DNA from: CAXBNB01 sp049115735 | GTDB taxonomy: Bacteria; Bacteroidota; Bacteroidia; Cytophagales; Cyclobacteriaceae | DNA: 64,000 nt | Assembly (NCBI GenBank): GCA_049115735.1 | Contig: JAGDZP010000005.1 | Coordinates: 310,001 to 374,000, forward strand | Reading direction: 5' to 3' | Shown here: positions 43,764-52,469 of the stretch, one piece after another | Layout of the letters: the number at the start of each line of letters is the position of its first letter | How positions within the stretch are numbered: the first letter of the stretch is position 1 | Notes under the pieces: generated by a model | Seen by the model: the letters and a program-made list of their open reading frames with translations, nothing else | What the model was told of the DNA's origin: nothing | Database searches by the model: none | Position numbers and translations under genes: made by a program

Positions 43764-46652
43764 TTACTTTTTTGTAGCAAATCGTATCATATTGAACAAC
43801 ATTTTATCGGCTACCGGATCTTTGCCCAGGTTTTCAATTAATCTAAACTGAGAAATAATGACACGACCTTTGCCCAACGGAGCGATGGCCAGGTCAGATC
43901 CCCACCAAGATTCACCAGGGCCTGAATAATGCATTTTGTGATCTTCTGAGAACCAGTCAAAACCAATAGATGCGACCACTGATTCTTTTTTCTGAACACC
44001 GTCAAAAGTCAATTCTCGTAAGGTAGTAGACGGCCAAATGTTTTCATAGGTGTTACCCATCATCATATTAGAGGGAAGTCCATCAAATATGGGGTGGTCA
44101 TGGATTAAATGAGGAATACAGGTCCAAAGCCCTCTGGCCGGATGAGCCTTTGCTGAAATTGGCAATATTGGATTTTCATACTGTCCCCTTACTTTGGTAG
44201 CATCGAGATTAATGGCCACTCCACCAGATTTGATAAATTTCATCAGAGCCTGAGACATGTCTTTATCAGATTTTGGATCTACACTACCAACCAACACAGG
44301 TATTGAAGAACGAGTAGATTTGCTAAAGTCCACAACGTCTATCCCTGATTGTTTTAGAAACGCTTTTAGTTTTCCATTACTTTCCAACACGGCCACTTTG
44401 GATTCTGGTATATTCGGTTTAGAAAACACTTCAAATTCTTGAGCGTTTTCTGTCAATACTTGGTTATCCTCAGACAACAATCGTACGTTTACATCAAAAG
44501 ACTCATTCAAGCCTTTGGTATAAATTCTGTTGTCATGTAATGTCGAAACACCAGATTTCCATTGAATTTCTAATTCCTTATTGAGGAATTCAACCCCAGA
44601 TTTAGAAATAATCACAATTTGCATTTTTGCATTTACATCTTCTAGTTCGTTTACACCTATTATTTCTAAATTCAGGAAGCTCACATCATATAAATTTCGC
44701 GGCTTGGTACGTATAGAAATGATCCGTGGTTGGTTTGCAGACTTGGTTCCTTCATATGCATAGGACTTCTTATTTCTCCATAGGTCGATCAGACCAGCAC
44801 CCATAATCCAATCACCAGCAGCCAAGGCATGAATACAATAGCCATCTACATCGGGATTTGCACGCACCGCTTCTATCATGCGTTTATTTGCAGCACCATG
44901 AATCGCCTGCTGATCCAGGTAAAATTGCTTCATGTCAGGATACATTTTTCCAAAGCCGCTTTGATCAAGTATTTCTCTTTGTTCCTCATGTAATCGCTTG
45001 TGGTACCTGTAAGCGGGCGTTAATGCATTTCCTTTTTCTTCGAACAACGAATTGTTCAGCGTTAAATCCGGTAAACTGCCGTAACCAAGTTCAGACACAA
45101 ATGACATCAGACCGGGCACTACATTTCGTCCGGGAGTCGCGCCTTTATAGCCTTTAGCTTTCTTTTGTTCCTTAGTCATACCAATCGACAGATACCCATC
45201 GTATCTGTCCTGTTCTATAAATGGACCAGGGTAGTTGTGAATATCGTTAAACTGGGTCGGCTCATATTCATTGGGCAAATACATGTTTGCTCCGAATGCC
45301 CATCCCCCTGACTCATCGAGAATAAGCCTTGTCGGATCAAGGTCTCGTGCCACCATGGCCATAGGACGCATCAATTGTTTAAGTACCGGTCTGTGCAATT
45401 CATTGAACAATTCCCATTGAACCACACATGCCCTATTTCTATCTCTAAGTATGGACTGTTCAATCTCATTTTTCACCCTTTCCGGTAAATAGGGCGTGGA
45501 TAACGGCAACCTCATACATTCCAACGCCGGACTACCCACAACTAACACGCCCATCTCATCAGCCAAATCCAACCATCCTGGAACTGGTGGTCTTCTCCAA
45601 GGACGAATCATGTTGAAGCCCGCTTCCTTGGCCAGTTGTATTTCCTTGCGGGCCATTTCCTCTGAATCAGGATATGCAACACCGTTTGGATAGAGCCCCT
45701 CGAAAAAAGTTGCCTTAATGTAAATGCGTTTTCCATTCAGGTAAAAGTCCTTATCCTTAATTGTCAATTCACGCATTCCGAAGCGAACCTTCGATTGGTC
45801 TGATTCAACACCTCCATTAACAACCTTGACTACTGCCTCATAAAGTTGAGGACGGTCCGGAGACCAATATTTTGCATCTGGGATTTTAATTATCCATTTG
45901 ATATCATTTTTTCCGGGATTTAATTTCCGGGATTCAATTCTCTCCGCTACTTTTTTATTTCCTTCTCCAACTTCATTAATACTCATTTCTACGTCCACAG
46001 AGGCACCTTTAACTGCCGTTTGATCAAGAACTACCTGTATATTGGCTGTGTTGTCATTAATATTGGGTTGTATAAATACATCATCAATGTACGTTTCATT
46101 GGTTGCAACCAATTGGACTTCTTGCCAAATTCCTCCGGTAATCCCTCCACGCCACTGGGGTGTTTCTAATGGCTTAACCCCATCTACTTCTTTATCAGAT
46201 AATATAATTGGGCCGACTACACGCAGGGTCAATACGTTGGCTTTCCCGGTCTTGATCATCTCATCTACACGAAACTCAAATGGAGTAAATCCGCCTTCAT
46301 GAAAGCCAACCACTTCATCATTGAGCCAAACTTCAGAAAGGTAGTTCACCGCTCCAAATTGCAATCGAATCACATTACCTTCCCAGTTTTTAGGTACGCT
46401 GAATTTAGTACGATAGAAGGCGACTCCTTCATAGTCTTCTTTGATCAACTCCCATGCGCTTGGTACCTTGATTTTTTGAATTGAGGCCTGTTGCTTAAAA
46501 GCAGAGTCAAGAAACCATTTCGCAGTGCGCCCATTGTTGTTTTCATCAAAAATAATTTCCCATTGGCCATCCAGGGAGAGGGTATTTTGAGCTGTGCAGA
46601 AATCTAGACTCCCAAGTAGAAAAGTTAAAACGAGTAAAAGTCGATTCATCAT
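43764..46652 (-). CDS. Glycoside hydrolase family 2 enzyme
   Basis: 962 residues. Signal peptide about 1-21 (ending CTAQN). GH2 sugar-binding jelly roll (about 28-180, SLDGQWEIIFDENNNG), Ig-like domain (185-295), then the TIM barrel with GKRIYIKATFFEGLYPNGVAYPD, VVQWELFNELHRP carrying the acid/base Glu and a likely nucleophile Glu in FVSELGYGS. The C-terminal part (from about 770) has extra beta-rich modules. Activity could be beta-galactosidase or beta-glucuronidase; the cluster suggests a uronic acid target. It follows the sulfatase with a 4-nt ATGA overlap. Confidence 0.9.
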   Translation of the reverse strand: MMNRLLLVLTFLLGSLDFCTAQNTLSLDGQWEIIFDENNNGRTAKWFLDSAFKQQASIQKIKVPSAWELIKEDYEGVAFYRTKFSVPKNWEGNVIRLQFGAVNYLSEVWLNDEVVGFHEGGFTPFEFRVDEMIKTGKANVLTLRVVGPIILSDKEVDGVKPLETPQWRGGITGGIWQEVQLVATNETYIDDVFIQPNINDNTANIQVVLDQTAVKGASVDVEMSINEVGEGNKKVAERIESRKLNPGKNDIKWIIKIPDAKYWSPDRPQLYEAVVKVVNGGVESDQSKVRFGMRELTIKDKDFYLNGKRIYIKATFFEGLYPNGVAYPDSEEMARKEIQLAKEAGFNMIRPWRRPPVPGWLDLADEMGVLVVGSPALECMRLPLSTPYLPERVKNEIEQSILRDRNRACVVQWELFNELHRPVLKQLMRPMAMVARDLDPTRLILDESGGWAFGANMYLPNEYEPTQFNDIHNYPGPFIEQDRYDGYLSIGMTKEQKKAKGYKGATPGRNVVPGLMSFVSELGYGSLPDLTLNNSLFEEKGNALTPAYRYHKRLHEEQREILDQSGFGKMYPDMKQFYLDQQAIHGAANKRMIEAVRANPDVDGYCIHALAAGDWIMGAGLIDLWRNKKSYAYEGTKSANQPRIISIRTKPRNLYDVSFLNLEIIGVNELEDVNAKMQIVIISKSGVEFLNKELEIQWKSGVSTLHDNRIYTKGLNESFDVNVRLLSEDNQVLTENAQEFEVFSKPNIPESKVAVLESNGKLKAFLKQSGIDVVDFSKSTRSSIPVLVGSVDPKSDKDMSQALMKFIKSGGVAINLDATKVRGQYENPILPISAKAHPARGLWTCIPHLIHDHPIFDGLPSNMMMGNTYENIWPSTTLRELTFDGVQKKESVVASIGFDWFSEDHKMHYSGPGESWWGSDLAIAPLGKGRVIISQFRLIENLGKDPVADKMLFNMIRFATKK

Positions 46653-48271
46653 AGTTTGTTGGTTTTAGAGAACCCTACCAATTCAACTGGCGATACCATT
46701 TCCTTTAGATGCTGACGCATTATAAGTAACGCATTTTTATCAATTGAAGCCAGATTATTCCATTCGTTGGGGTCTTTTTCATGATCATATAGTTCTTCTT
46801 TGCCACTGTTATACAGAATGTACCTGTGTTGGTTTGTTCTTATAGCGTAGTGCTGCATTGTAGGATCGTCCTTATGGTCATTTCCTGCATATACAACCGT
46901 TAAAGCTGCAGGAGCACCTTTCCAATCACTACTTGGATTTTTAAGTAGAGAAAGCATGCTTGTTCCGTCCAACTCATGTCCCTTTTCGTTTTTTGTGGTT
47001 TGTAATGACAATCCACACAAATCCTGCAAGGTGGGATAAACATCAACCAATGACACTACCTGATCGATTGTTGAATTTGATTTTGTGATTCCGGGAACCC
47101 TCATCATCAGGGGCACACGTGTACTCTCTTCCCATAACGAGTTTTTATAGAGATAATCCTTTTCTCCCATGTGAAAACCATGATCACTTGCAAGCACCAC
47201 AATGGTATTTTCTTTTAGGGAGCTCTTATTTAAAGCATCCAAAACTTGTCCAATATTGTCATCTACCGCAGCGACACATGCCAGGTAGGCCTGCGTCCAT
47301 TTTTTCAATCCCAGCTCCATACTTCCATAAGATTCACTGATTGCATTGAACATCCTTTTACCCATTTTCAAGGTAAATAGATCACCCTGAAATGAAACTG
47401 TCAAATGTGTATCCTCATCATCCGAAGGTTTGATGACAGACAACTCCAATTCCTCTAAAGGAAAGCGGTCAAAATATTTTTGTGGAGCCACTAACGGAGT
47501 GTGTGGTCTTAAAAAACCAACCGCCATAAAAAATGGCTGTTCCAGATTTTCATGATCTAGCTGTTTGATTTTGTCAGCTGCCCATTGGGCGTTGATTTCA
47601 TCTGGTGTTGGATCCCGGTCATCATCATTGAAGTATCGCATCGGCTTAAATCCGATTCTTGGATTGCCTGTTGTCCACTGAATAGGTTTGCCTTCAGAAG
47701 AGGTTCGTCCTTCTAAATTCACGAAAGGGCCGAGTGATCCATCTACCCAACCAATCTCGGAAAAAGGTGCAGGTACGTCCGGATGAGGTACTTGTTTTTC
47801 TCCATCAAAAGGTGTTGGAGAATAGTCAGCAGGATTTTGAAAGCTGGTCCAAAGATGTTTCTGATTGTGATGCATGATTTTTCCTGTGCCGATCACGTTG
47901 TAACCCGCTTCTTTGAATTGTTCCATCATTGTGCGGGTATTACTCAGCACCTCATTTTTGAACCAGGGTGCCTGAAAATAATTATTAGATTGGTGTGGAT
48001 ATACGCCAGTAAATAAACTTGCACGTGAAGGTCCACACATAGGGGCATTGGTATGGGCATTGGTGAACGTCGCTCCCGATTGAGCTAACTTATCCATATT
48101 CGGTGTGCTGGTCTGGACATGCCCTCCCAATATTCCAATATTGTCATTCAAGTCATCTACCATGATGAAAAGCACATTGTATTTTTCTGTGGGCTTATTA
48201 GATGATTTCGTAACACATCCCAGTAGTATCAGAAAGAGATATATTGATATCGGATATTTTGACTTAAACAT
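46649..48271 (-). CDS. Arylsulfatase/iduronate-2-sulfatase-like enzyme
   Basis: 540 residues. Lipoprotein-type signal (LFLILLGCVTK, Cys near 19). Sulfatase fold with metal site VDDLNDN near 38, then the formylglycine motif CGPSRASLFTG (about 79-89, C-x-P-S-R), where Cys is matured to formylglycine by an anaerobic or FGE-type enzyme encoded elsewhere. C-terminal conserved blocks: GFLRPHTPLVAP, VLASDHGFHMGEKDYLYKNSLWEESTRVPLMMR, and DLYDHEKDPNEWNNL-type (ELYDHEKDPNEWNNL). Removes sulfate esters from a saccharide in the periplasm. First gene of a tight operon with GH2 and GH78. Confidence 0.94.
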   Translation of the reverse strand: MFKSKYPISIYLFLILLGCVTKSSNKPTEKYNVLFIMVDDLNDNIGILGGHVQTSTPNMDKLAQSGATFTNAHTNAPMCGPSRASLFTGVYPHQSNNYFQAPWFKNEVLSNTRTMMEQFKEAGYNVIGTGKIMHHNQKHLWTSFQNPADYSPTPFDGEKQVPHPDVPAPFSEIGWVDGSLGPFVNLEGRTSSEGKPIQWTTGNPRIGFKPMRYFNDDDRDPTPDEINAQWAADKIKQLDHENLEQPFFMAVGFLRPHTPLVAPQKYFDRFPLEELELSVIKPSDDEDTHLTVSFQGDLFTLKMGKRMFNAISESYGSMELGLKKWTQAYLACVAAVDDNIGQVLDALNKSSLKENTIVVLASDHGFHMGEKDYLYKNSLWEESTRVPLMMRVPGITKSNSTIDQVVSLVDVYPTLQDLCGLSLQTTKNEKGHELDGTSMLSLLKNPSSDWKGAPAALTVVYAGNDHKDDPTMQHYAIRTNQHRYILYNSGKEELYDHEKDPNEWNNLASIDKNALLIMRQHLKEMVSPVELVGFSKTNKL

Positions 48272-48295
48272 TGATTGAGCAATTTTAGAACTTCT

Positions 48296-49435
48296 TTATT
48301 TGACTTCTGAATTGAGAAATTCGCGCAAAACATCTTCATTGATTTCAATACCCAATCCAGGTCTATCCGGCACATCTATCATTCCATCTTTTAGTTCTAT
48401 GCCAGGTGAACTGAGTTTTTCTCTGATGGCATTTTCCGTTCGGTCGTATTCTAGATAAAAATCCGGATTAAAGAGTCTTCCAGGTAGATTTTCTAAATTC
48501 GATATAAAATGAATTGCGGTGTGAAGAGCGATACCAGTCCCCCAGGTATGAGGTATTACTTCTATGCCATGAGTGCTTGCCAGCGTAGCGATTCGCTTAG
48601 CTTCTGTCAATCCACCGCAGGCACATATATCTAGCTGAAGTATATCCACAGACCTGTTCTCGAGTAATTGACGAAATCCAAAACGCAGGTATTCACATTC
48701 ACCTCCTGCAATTGGTATCGTGGTTTTCTCCCTGAGTTCACGGTAATGGTGGTAGAATTCAGGAGATACAGGTTCTTCAAACCATGAAATATTAAAAGGT
48801 TCTATCAAATGACACAGTTCAACCGCCTCTCGCAATGAATAAGCATGGTTGGCATCTACCATAAGTTTGATATCATCACCAATGGCTTCCCTTACCTCCT
48901 TTACATTTTCAAAGTCTTCCTTGATGGTCAATCCAACTTTCATTTTTATAGCCTGAAAACCCTGATCCACATAGGTCATTGCCTCCTCAGCAAGTTTTTT
49001 TGAAAGGTTATTACTCTGAGAAAAATAAAGACCGGTAGCGTATGGTTTTACCTGATTCCTGTGCTTGCCCCCCATCATCAAATTGACTGGCTGACCAAAA
49101 GTCCTCCCTTTGATATCCCAAAGAGCAATATCGATTGCACTCAAAGATGCAACGAGTATACCCCTTCTGGCATAATCTAAAGTTTTACGATACATTTCAT
49201 ACCAAAGAGTCTCGTTTTCCAGAGGATTCTTGCCAATGAGTATCGGTTCAAGAAGTTTTATTCCCTGACTCAGAACTTTTGCGGGACCATAACCTTCTCC
49301 CCAGCCAAGCATGCCCTCATCGGTAGTAATTTTGACGAGGCAAATATTTCGTTCAGAATACTCCCATTGAGAGAAGTAAAAGGCTTCTTTGAGCTTATCG
49401 GTCAGAACGAAAGACTCTATTCTTGTAATTATCAT
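48296..49435 (-). CDS. Enolase-superfamily (mandelate racemase/MLE) enzyme
   Basis: 379 residues. The N-terminal capping domain (about 1-125) is followed by the barrel with Lys in AIKMKVGLT (about 162-168), metal ligands Asp in LMVDANHAYS, Glu in SWFEEPVSP and Glu in GGECEYL, and the catalytic-base His in VIPHTWGTG. This K-x-K / Asp-Glu-Glu / His set puts it in the mandelate racemase subgroup, many members of which dehydrate sugar acids such as rhamnonate, galactonate or gluconate. The substrate is uncertain. It starts the minus-strand operon (25 nt before the sulfatase) opposite the AraC gene. Confidence 0.9.
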   Translation of the reverse strand: MIITRIESFVLTDKLKEAFYFSQWEYSERNICLVKITTDEGMLGWGEGYGPAKVLSQGIKLLEPILIGKNPLENETLWYEMYRKTLDYARRGILVASLSAIDIALWDIKGRTFGQPVNLMMGGKHRNQVKPYATGLYFSQSNNLSKKLAEEAMTYVDQGFQAIKMKVGLTIKEDFENVKEVREAIGDDIKLMVDANHAYSLREAVELCHLIEPFNISWFEEPVSPEFYHHYRELREKTTIPIAGGECEYLRFGFRQLLENRSVDILQLDICACGGLTEAKRIATLASTHGIEVIPHTWGTGIALHTAIHFISNLENLPGRLFNPDFYLEYDRTENAIREKLSSPGIELKDGMIDVPDRPGLGIEINEDVLREFLNSEVK

Positions 49436-49478
49436 AAAACAAAGATTGGAATACGAAATCTCAATCGAATGCCTGTTT

Positions 49479-49507
49479 TTACCCTATTTTAGACGAATAT
49501 TACCCTA
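49479..49507 (+). promoter_or_regulatory. Two TTACCCTA boxes with 21-bp spacing
   Basis: TTACCCTA at 49479-49486 and at 49500-49507; start-to-start 21 bp, two helical turns, the spacing used by AraC-family activators on direct half-sites. The box recurs upstream of the exported aldo/keto reductase. Proposed operator for the adjacent AraC protein. Confidence 0.55.
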
Positions 49508-49612
49508 GTATTGGTATGTTCGTTAGTTTTGATGTTAATTAGTGTCCGAATAGCAAATAATATAGACTACCAAAAGGGGTACATTTCAAATTGTCGCAAA
49601 ACAAGGGCTTGA

Positions 49613-49695
49613 CCTAAACCAAAATTCTGGAGTAAACTCCTCATTCGTACTTTCTCCTCAAGGAGAAAGACAAAATGGTGAATTATTGGTTTAGG
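49613..49695 (+). repeat. Nested inverted-repeat block upstream of araC
   Basis: CCTAAACCAA (49613-49622) is complementary to TTGGTTTAGG (49686-49695). Between them lie two smaller hairpins: GGAG-TAAA-CTCC (49629-49640) and CTTTCTCCT-CA-AGGAGAAAG (49650-49669). The whole can fold as a branched structure. It could be a leader RNA element or a fragment of a mobile repeat. Confidence 0.5.
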
Positions 49696-49742
49696 CTAGA
49701 TTATTTGAAAAATGAAAATTTGAAAGGTACCCACAAAAATAT

Positions 49743-50615
49743 ATGGAGCTTTTATATAAAAAGGAGGAAAATGCCCCTTCGGGATCTTTTTTTGTCAACC
49801 GAGTGCAAGAGCCTGTACTTGATATCAACTGGCATTTTCACGAAGAATTTGAAATCATTTATATCATCAAGGGGCGTGGAATCAGGTTGGTTGGTGATAA
49901 TCTTTCCAGCTTTCGTTCTGGCGAATTGGTATTGGTCGGACCAAATATTCCGCACCTCTGGAGAACTACTAAAAATTTATCAGCAGTTGATCGTATTATT
50001 ATAAAATTTGACGAGTTACCCGGAGGTGTAAACCTCTTTTCAATTCCTGAGTTTGCCAAGATCAAAACACTCCTCAAAAAGAGCGAAACGGGAGTATCTT
50101 TTGGGATGGATACGGTGGAAAAAGTCGAAAGGCAAATTATTGAACTATCAACCATGGAAGGTGTGAGCAAATGGACTTGCTTACTGGACATCCTAAATGT
50201 TTTGTCTTTGGATATAAACACGGAGAATTTATCCAGCCCATATTTGAAAATAGCATCCAACAATACCGAGGAAAACAGGCTTTCAAAAGTGATCTCTTAT
50301 ATCTCTGAAAATTACAATAAGGATATTGTTTTGGATAACGTAGCAGACATTGCTTCCATGACCATTCAATCATTTTGCAGGTTTTTTAAAAAAAGAACCA
50401 ACAAGACGTTTATTCAGTTCTTAAACGAATATCGAATCGGCAAGGCTTGCGTGTTATTGGTTGAAAATAAAATGACTATCTCAGAGATCTGCTATGAACT
50501 AGGCTATAATTCTACCACCAATTTCAACAGGGTGTTTAAAAGGCAATATAGTTGTACACCTATGGAATATAGAAAAAAATATGCTAATGTGGATGTCGAC
50601 CCAGTTTTAGTATAA
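49743..50615 (+). CDS. AraC-family transcriptional regulator
   Basis: 290 residues. N-terminal cupin/arabinose-binding domain: HFHEEFEIIYIIKGRGIRLVGDN and SGELVLVGPNIPHLWR. C-terminal double helix-turn-helix (about 185-280): KVISYISENYNKDIVLDNVADIASMTIQSFCRFFKKRTNKTF and TISEICYELGYNSTTNFNRVFKRQYSCTPMEYRKKY. This is the AraC/XylS pattern with Tyr-rich C-terminal motif. It probably senses a sugar or sugar acid and activates the divergent catabolic operon and the permease behind it. It may bind the TTACCCTA boxes. 23 nt upstream of the GntP gene. Confidence 0.95.
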   Translation: MELLYKKEENAPSGSFFVNRVQEPVLDINWHFHEEFEIIYIIKGRGIRLVGDNLSSFRSGELVLVGPNIPHLWRTTKNLSAVDRIIIKFDELPGGVNLFSIPEFAKIKTLLKKSETGVSFGMDTVEKVERQIIELSTMEGVSKWTCLLDILNVLSLDINTENLSSPYLKIASNNTEENRLSKVISYISENYNKDIVLDNVADIASMTIQSFCRFFKKRTNKTFIQFLNEYRIGKACVLLVENKMTISEICYELGYNSTTNFNRVFKRQYSCTPMEYRKKYANVDVDPVLV

Positions 50616-50638
50616 CTCCAATTCAAGACAATCGAAGT

Positions 50639-51964
50639 ATGCTTTATAATCTTAGTGCCATCCTTATTGTCCTGGTCATCCTTGTGTTTTCTATTTCCAA
50701 ATGGAAATTACATCCTTTCGTAGCACTCATACTAGCTGCCTTATCACTCGGCCTGTTGGTTGGCCTGGATGGTAAAACTACTGTGGATGTACTGTTAAGT
50801 GGTTTCGGGTCTACTCTGAAATGGATTGCAATTGTTGTCATATTAGGCGCATTCATTGGAGAAGTACTCAATGAAACGGGCGGGGCTATCAGGATTGCTG
50901 AAAAGGTTTTAAAATGGGTCGGCCAAAAAAAATTACCATGGGCCATGGGGCTGACCGGCTACATCGTTTCTATCCCCGTATTTGTGGATGTGGCCTATAT
51001 TCTCTTTCAACCGATAACCGAAGGGTTGGCTAAAAGAAGTAAAACCCCACTGCTAGTTGTTGGGCTTTCACTCACCGCTGGGCTAACGGTTTCCCATACA
51101 CTCATGCCTCCAACACCCGGTCCGTTAGCAGTGGCCTCACTACTTGAAGCAGATATTGGGCGATTACTTTTGATCAATTCAATGGTAGCTGTGTTTGCTG
51201 TTTCAGGTGGAGTGGTTTGGGCAAAACTTCGTTGTGGTAAATTCATTTTGCCTTTTGATGGTGTCTCCGAATTGGAAAATGAAGCTTCAAAAGTAAGAAT
51301 TGAACAAAAAAAGACGCTTGTGATAATGGACCTATTACCCATTGTCGTTCCTATTCTATTGATGGGTACAGGGGCTTTTTTGGGTGAAGATAAAAGTATG
51401 ACCGGAAGCGTAATCTCATTTTTCAGTATCCCAATGGTGGCTGTGCTAGTAGGAGCAGCGATTGCAGCATTGCAATACGCCTGGATCCATAAAAAGACCC
51501 GCTTCAATGAATTGGTTGAGGCAGCCATTGTCAAATCAGCCCTAGTCATTATGATCACAGGCGCAGGAGGTTCGTTTGGCTATGTGATCCGGGAATCAGG
51601 AATACAAGATTCCTTAGGGGAATATTTTTCAAGCCTTCCTTATCTGGGTTTTCTGCTGCCATTTATTGTTGCTGCGGTTCTTACCAGCGCTACAGGGTCA
51701 ATCACTGTTTCGTTGATCGGTGCGGCATCTATCCTGGGACCTATGTCTGCAAGCATGCCCTATTCTCCCGAGATGATGGCAGCACTTATCGGTAGCGGAT
51801 CCTTTTGTGTCTTTCACGCCAATTCCAGTTTTTTCTGGCTTCTCAATCGGCTCCACAATATTCCTGTCAACACACTTTACAAAACGTATACACTACAATC
51901 CCTGATTATGGGCATATCAGGATTGATGGGTGTAGTGATTTTGTATTTAGTTGGAGTTGGCTGA
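50639..51964 (+). CDS. GntP-family gluconate/aldonate permease
   Basis: 441 residues with about 12 transmembrane helices and no signal peptide. Conserved GntP features: FGSTLKWIAIVVILGAFIGEVLNETGGA, PVFVDVAYILFQPITEGL, SHTLMPPTPGPLAVA and LIGSGSFCVFHANSSFFWLL. These belong to gluconate:H+ symporters, which also carry other sugar acids. With the enolase-superfamily enzyme it suggests that a sugar acid from the glycan enters by this route. It is in an operon with the araC gene, and no SusC/SusD importer accompanies it. Confidence 0.93.
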   Translation: MLYNLSAILIVLVILVFSISKWKLHPFVALILAALSLGLLVGLDGKTTVDVLLSGFGSTLKWIAIVVILGAFIGEVLNETGGAIRIAEKVLKWVGQKKLPWAMGLTGYIVSIPVFVDVAYILFQPITEGLAKRSKTPLLVVGLSLTAGLTVSHTLMPPTPGPLAVASLLEADIGRLLLINSMVAVFAVSGGVVWAKLRCGKFILPFDGVSELENEASKVRIEQKKTLVIMDLLPIVVPILLMGTGAFLGEDKSMTGSVISFFSIPMVAVLVGAAIAALQYAWIHKKTRFNELVEAAIVKSALVIMITGAGGSFGYVIRESGIQDSLGEYFSSLPYLGFLLPFIVAAVLTSATGSITVSLIGAASILGPMSASMPYSPEMMAALIGSGSFCVFHANSSFFWLLNRLHNIPVNTLYKTYTLQSLIMGISGLMGVVILYLVGVG

Positions 51965-52030
51965 AGCGATACCTATTCTTCCAATTTGCTACTGTCATAG
52001 TGGCATTAACTCTAGCCTAATACCCTTAAT

Positions 52031-52106
52031 TCAACTAAGGAATAATTCGGGTCAATCATTTTTTATTTGCTATATATTCATGTTTTGATCAACAGCCAAA
52101 CCACAA
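52031..52106 (-). pseudogene. Remnant of a second M56/BlaR1-like gene
   Basis: On the minus strand the stretch encodes VVWLLIK, then after a 14-nt loss HEYIANKK, then after a 1-nt loss MIDPNYSLVEL. It lines up with VVWLLIKSLKTTHEYIADKKMINQGYSLVEYQ of the intact BlaR1-like gene (53449-53540). Two frameshifts make it non-functional. It is the same strand as the intact gene, so looks like a decayed duplicate or recombination scar. Confidence 0.65.
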
Positions 52107-52218
52107 GCCATTCCCGACCCTGTGCTAAATAAATCCGGCAAAGGACTAATTCGGCAGTTAGGTACGCACACCTAGCAGGTAGGTCAGTTCACCTCTGCTT
52201 TCACTTTTTGTGAACTAC

Positions 52219-52255
52219 TAAAAATAGGGTTTTAAGAATAAGCTAATCTATAGGC
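52219..52255. repeat. Right copy of island-flanking direct repeat
   Basis: TAAAAATAGG then GAATAAGCTAATCTA with a 1-nt indel and a few substitutions against the left copy at 39501. Same orientation, 12.7 kb apart. Confidence 0.7.
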
Positions 52256-52388
52256 AGGCAGGGATGCCTCTCTCATCCGAGCCAGACTCAATCAACCGTT
52301 CTCAGTTTAACCGTTTATTCATGCCATGAATCATTGTAGCTTGATATATTTTTTGGTCCAGAAGCTCTATATCATTTGGTTTAAGGTT

Positions 52389-52428
52389 ATTCTGAACACC
52401 TGCCGTTCGGTGGACAGGAGTTCAGAAT
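52389..52428 (-). terminator. Long REP-like hairpin after the blaR1-like gene
   Basis: ATTCTGAACACCTG pairs with CAGGAGTTCAGAAT with one mismatch; the loop contains CCG-TT-CGG. It lies about 40 nt past the blaR1 stop and could end that transcript. The TTCTGAAC arm is also seen in the dispersed repeat near 54770. Confidence 0.55.
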
Positions 52429-52469
52429 GACCATCAATGTTAATACTATTAAGACAGCCTCTTTTCGGC

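Larger units (their letters stand above)
49436..49742. other. Divergent control region, enolase gene / araC
   Basis: 307 nt with no gene. It contains two TTACCCTA boxes (49479-49486 and 49500-49507), 21 bp apart, close to the enolase-gene start, and a complex inverted-repeat block (49613-49695) nearer the AraC gene. No confident -7 box was seen for either gene. Confidence 0.7.
51965..52469. other. Intergenic at island right edge
   Basis: 505 nt without an intact gene. It contains, in order: a frameshifted scrap of an M56/BlaR1 gene, a hairpin with AGTTCAC and GTGAACT arms (52186 and 52210), the right direct repeat (52219), and a long REP-like hairpin (52389-52428). Confidence 0.7.

Noticed and set aside
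51965..52030. Search for more of the M56 remnant
   Set aside because: The stretch before 52031 does not align with the intact BlaR1-like gene; no further gene piece could be supported.
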